DNA of 41,485 nt from NCBI GenBank assembly GCA_043776635.1, contig JAYVRA010000114.1, forward strand, positions 1 through 41,485. The letters run 5' to 3'. The position numbers were made by a program, and so were the translations under genes. Position 1 is the stretch's first letter, and every line of letters starts with the position of its first letter. The notes below the pieces were generated by a model that saw only the letters and a program-made list of their open reading frames with translations, did not search any database and was not told the origin of the DNA. Below are positions 39,958 to 41,485 of the stretch, piece by piece. This DNA is from JANMEX01 sp043776635. Lineage in GTDB: Bacteria; Pseudomonadota; Alphaproteobacteria; Rhizobiales; Rhizobiaceae.

Positions 39958-41485
39958 CTACTCCACAAACTCCATAATCACCGCATCCACCGCCAACTTC
40001 TCGCCCTGCCTGGCGTTAATCTTGGCCACCACCAAATCCTTCTCCGCCCGCAGCACGTTTTCCATTTTCATGGCCTCCACTATCGCCAGAATTTCGCCGG
40101 CTTTCACCTCTTGGCCTTCTTTCACGGCAATCGAAACCACCACGCCGGGCATCGGGCAGAGGAGGACGTTGGATGTATCGGGCGGGACTTTTACCAGCAT
40201 TTTGGCGTCCAGCGCGGCAATTCCGGGCGTCATGACGTTGGCGCAAACGCTGACGCCCTGCCATGCGATGGAAACACCGTTCAGCACCGGGCGCACTTGG
40301 GCATAGACTTGTAAGCCGCCAACCGTGCCGCTCCAGACGGGCTCACCCGGTGTCCAGCGGCACGTGATTTCGATGATCTCGCCGTCGTCAATAATGACAT
40401 TTAAATCCAAGGGAATGCCAACCGTGCCGGACACAACGTGGATCGGGATCCGCGCATCGCCAACGCGCACCACCCAGTCGGTTTTCAAAACGCCGGAATG
40501 CGGTTTTACGCGGTCGTTAAAGCGGTTCAGCCGGTCATTGCGCAGCATTTCCACAGCAAACGCCACAGCGGCGAGGTTTCGAAGCTGGTCTTCATCCGGC
40601 GCAGCTCCACGAAAACCATCCGGATATTCCTCCGCAATAAACGCGGTCGAAAAATCGCCCGAGCGCCAGCGCGGATGGCGCATCAGTGCGGACAGGAACG
40701 GGATGTTATGCCCGATGCCGTCTACCACAAACTGATCCAGCGCCTCGCTCATCGCCTCCACCGCCCCTGCCCGCGTCGGCGCATGAGTGCATAGTTTGGC
40801 AATCATCGGATCGTAATAAATTGAAATCTCCGCACCCTCATAAACGCCGGTATCATTGCGAATGGTCACGCCATTTGCCGTGCCTTCCTGCGGCGGGCGG
40901 TAGCGTGTCAGGCGACCTGTTGAAGGCAAGAAATTGCGATACGGGTCTTCGGCATAAATCCGGCTTTCCACCGCCCAGCCATTCAGCTTCACATCAGATT
41001 GTTGAATAGCCAGATGCTCGCCCGCAGCAATGCGTATCATCTGCTCGACAATATCGACGCCGGTAATCAGTTCTGTTACCGGATGCTCGACCTGCAGCCG
41101 CGTGTTCATTTCCAGAAAATAAAAATTGCGGTCCTTATCAACGATGAATTCCACCGTGCCCGCGCTTTGATAATCGACGGCTTTCGCCAGCGCCACGGAT
41201 TGCTCGCCCATCGCCTTGCGCTTTGCAGCATCCAAAAATGGTGAAGGCGCTTCCTCGGCGACCTTTTGGTTACGTCGCTGAATGGAGCATTCGCGCTCAC
41301 CGAGATAAATCGTGTTGCCATAGGCATCGGCCAAAATTTGAATTTCAACATGGCGCGGCTCGACCACAAATTTTTCGATAAACACCCGCCCGTCGCCAAA
41401 TGAGTTGATGGCCTCGGACGTGGCGCGGTCAAAGCCGTCCTCCACCTCAATTGCCGCCCAAGCAATACGCATCCCCTTTCCGCCG
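39958..41485 (-). CDS. Propionyl/acetyl-CoA carboxylase alpha subunit, 3' part
   Basis: A partial gene: 508 codons reading in from the right edge at GGKGMRI, the glycine loop of the biotin carboxylase ATP-grasp. Then RHVEIQILAD, GERECSIQRRNQKVAEE, EFIVDKDRNFYFLEMNTRLQ with VEHPVTE, and SRIYAEDPYRNFLPSTG. A linker/BT domain typical of PccA follows, then the C-terminal biotinyl domain with Lys in EAMKMEN. This single-chain BC-BT-BCCP layout fits the alpha subunit of propionyl-CoA carboxylase or related acyl-CoA carboxylases (PccA type). The N-terminal part is outside the window. Confidence 0.94.
   Translation of the reverse strand, partial: GGKGMRIAWAAIEVEDGFDRATSEAINSFGDGRVFIEKFVVEPRHVEIQILADAYGNTIYLGERECSIQRRNQKVAEEAPSPFLDAAKRKAMGEQSVALAKAVDYQSAGTVEFIVDKDRNFYFLEMNTRLQVEHPVTELITGVDIVEQMIRIAAGEHLAIQQSDVKLNGWAVESRIYAEDPYRNFLPSTGRLTRYRPPQEGTANGVTIRNDTGVYEGAEISIYYDPMIAKLCTHAPTRAGAVEAMSEALDQFVVDGIGHNIPFLSALMRHPRWRSGDFSTAFIAEEYPDGFRGAAPDEDQLRNLAAVAFAVEMLRNDRLNRFNDRVKPHSGVLKTDWVVRVGDARIPIHVVSGTVGIPLDLNVIIDDGEIIEITCRWTPGEPVWSGTVGGLQVYAQVRPVLNGVSIAWQGVSVCANVMTPGIAALDAKMLVKVPPDTSNVLLCPMPGVVVSIAVKEGQEVKAGEILAIVEAMKMENVLRAEKDLVVAKINARQGEKLAVDAVIMEFVE

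Noticed and set aside
39776..40314. Plus-strand open frames running into the carboxylase 3' end
   Set aside because: They lie opposite the biotinyl domain, which is clearly coding on the minus strand.

Overview
The window reads as a chromosomal segment of an alphaproteobacterium, most like the Hyphomicrobiales (Rhizobiales) or close relatives. The pointers are an ATP-synthase zeta-type inhibitor (DUF1476) divergent from purC, a purC-purS-purQ-purL-bolA cluster, an aminotransferase-hom-recJ neighbourhood, a TIGR02301-type protein overlapping a NUDIX gene, class I PhaC, and a propionyl-CoA-carboxylase-type alpha subunit. No database search was possible, so all names rest on motifs, length, start sites and gene context.

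Layout. 0-7.7 kb: an HpcH/HpaI aldolase, the zeta inhibitor, then the FGAM-synthase purine genes (purC, purS, purQ, purL) with a small lipoprotein and a Pr6Pr-type membrane protein translationally coupled between purQ and purL; bolA and a small basic protein follow. 7.7-9.7 kb: a decayed selfish/defence patch, with a twice-frameshifted HTH regulator and a frameshifted DNA methyltransferase fused to a PD-(D/E)XK nuclease. 9.7-12.8 kb: an Lrp-type regulator divergent from alanine dehydrogenase, an aldo/keto reductase and a small RDD-like protein. 13.2-21.3 kb: recJ, hom and an aminotransferase on the minus strand, with an AT-richer block of opposite orientation between recJ and hom. That block encodes a 57-aa ORF, a secreted caspase-fold/PAN protein and a secreted GH3 glycosidase.

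21.3-32.8 kb: a lipoprotein, phaC, an M15/DUF882-like lipoprotein, tRNA-Glu, a LysE/ArgO exporter, an SRAP protein, a tyrosine phosphatase, an HD hydrolase, YgfZ, a dihydroorotase-like amidohydrolase, hypotheticals and a NUDIX hydrolase. 32.8-41.5 kb: a DUF1624 acyltransferase-like protein, an ICMT-like methyltransferase, a MerR (LiuR-like) regulator, mgtE, tRNA-Leu, lipB, an M50 protease with a SRPBCC-like domain, a gene-free kilobase of debris, and the 3' part of a biotin-dependent carboxylase alpha subunit running off the right end.

The most notable non-gene feature is a pair of related elements of 343 and 314 bp (33791-34133 and 39234-39547). They have about 30-bp terminal inverted repeats and an internal array of 16-bp tandem units (three versus two full units). 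One sits exactly between two genes. The other truncates a ParE-like toxin remnant that follows a nonsense-mutated antitoxin remnant. They look like non-autonomous mobile elements (MITE-like). The other candidate system is the secreted caspase/PAN plus GH3 pair with its coupled small ORF.
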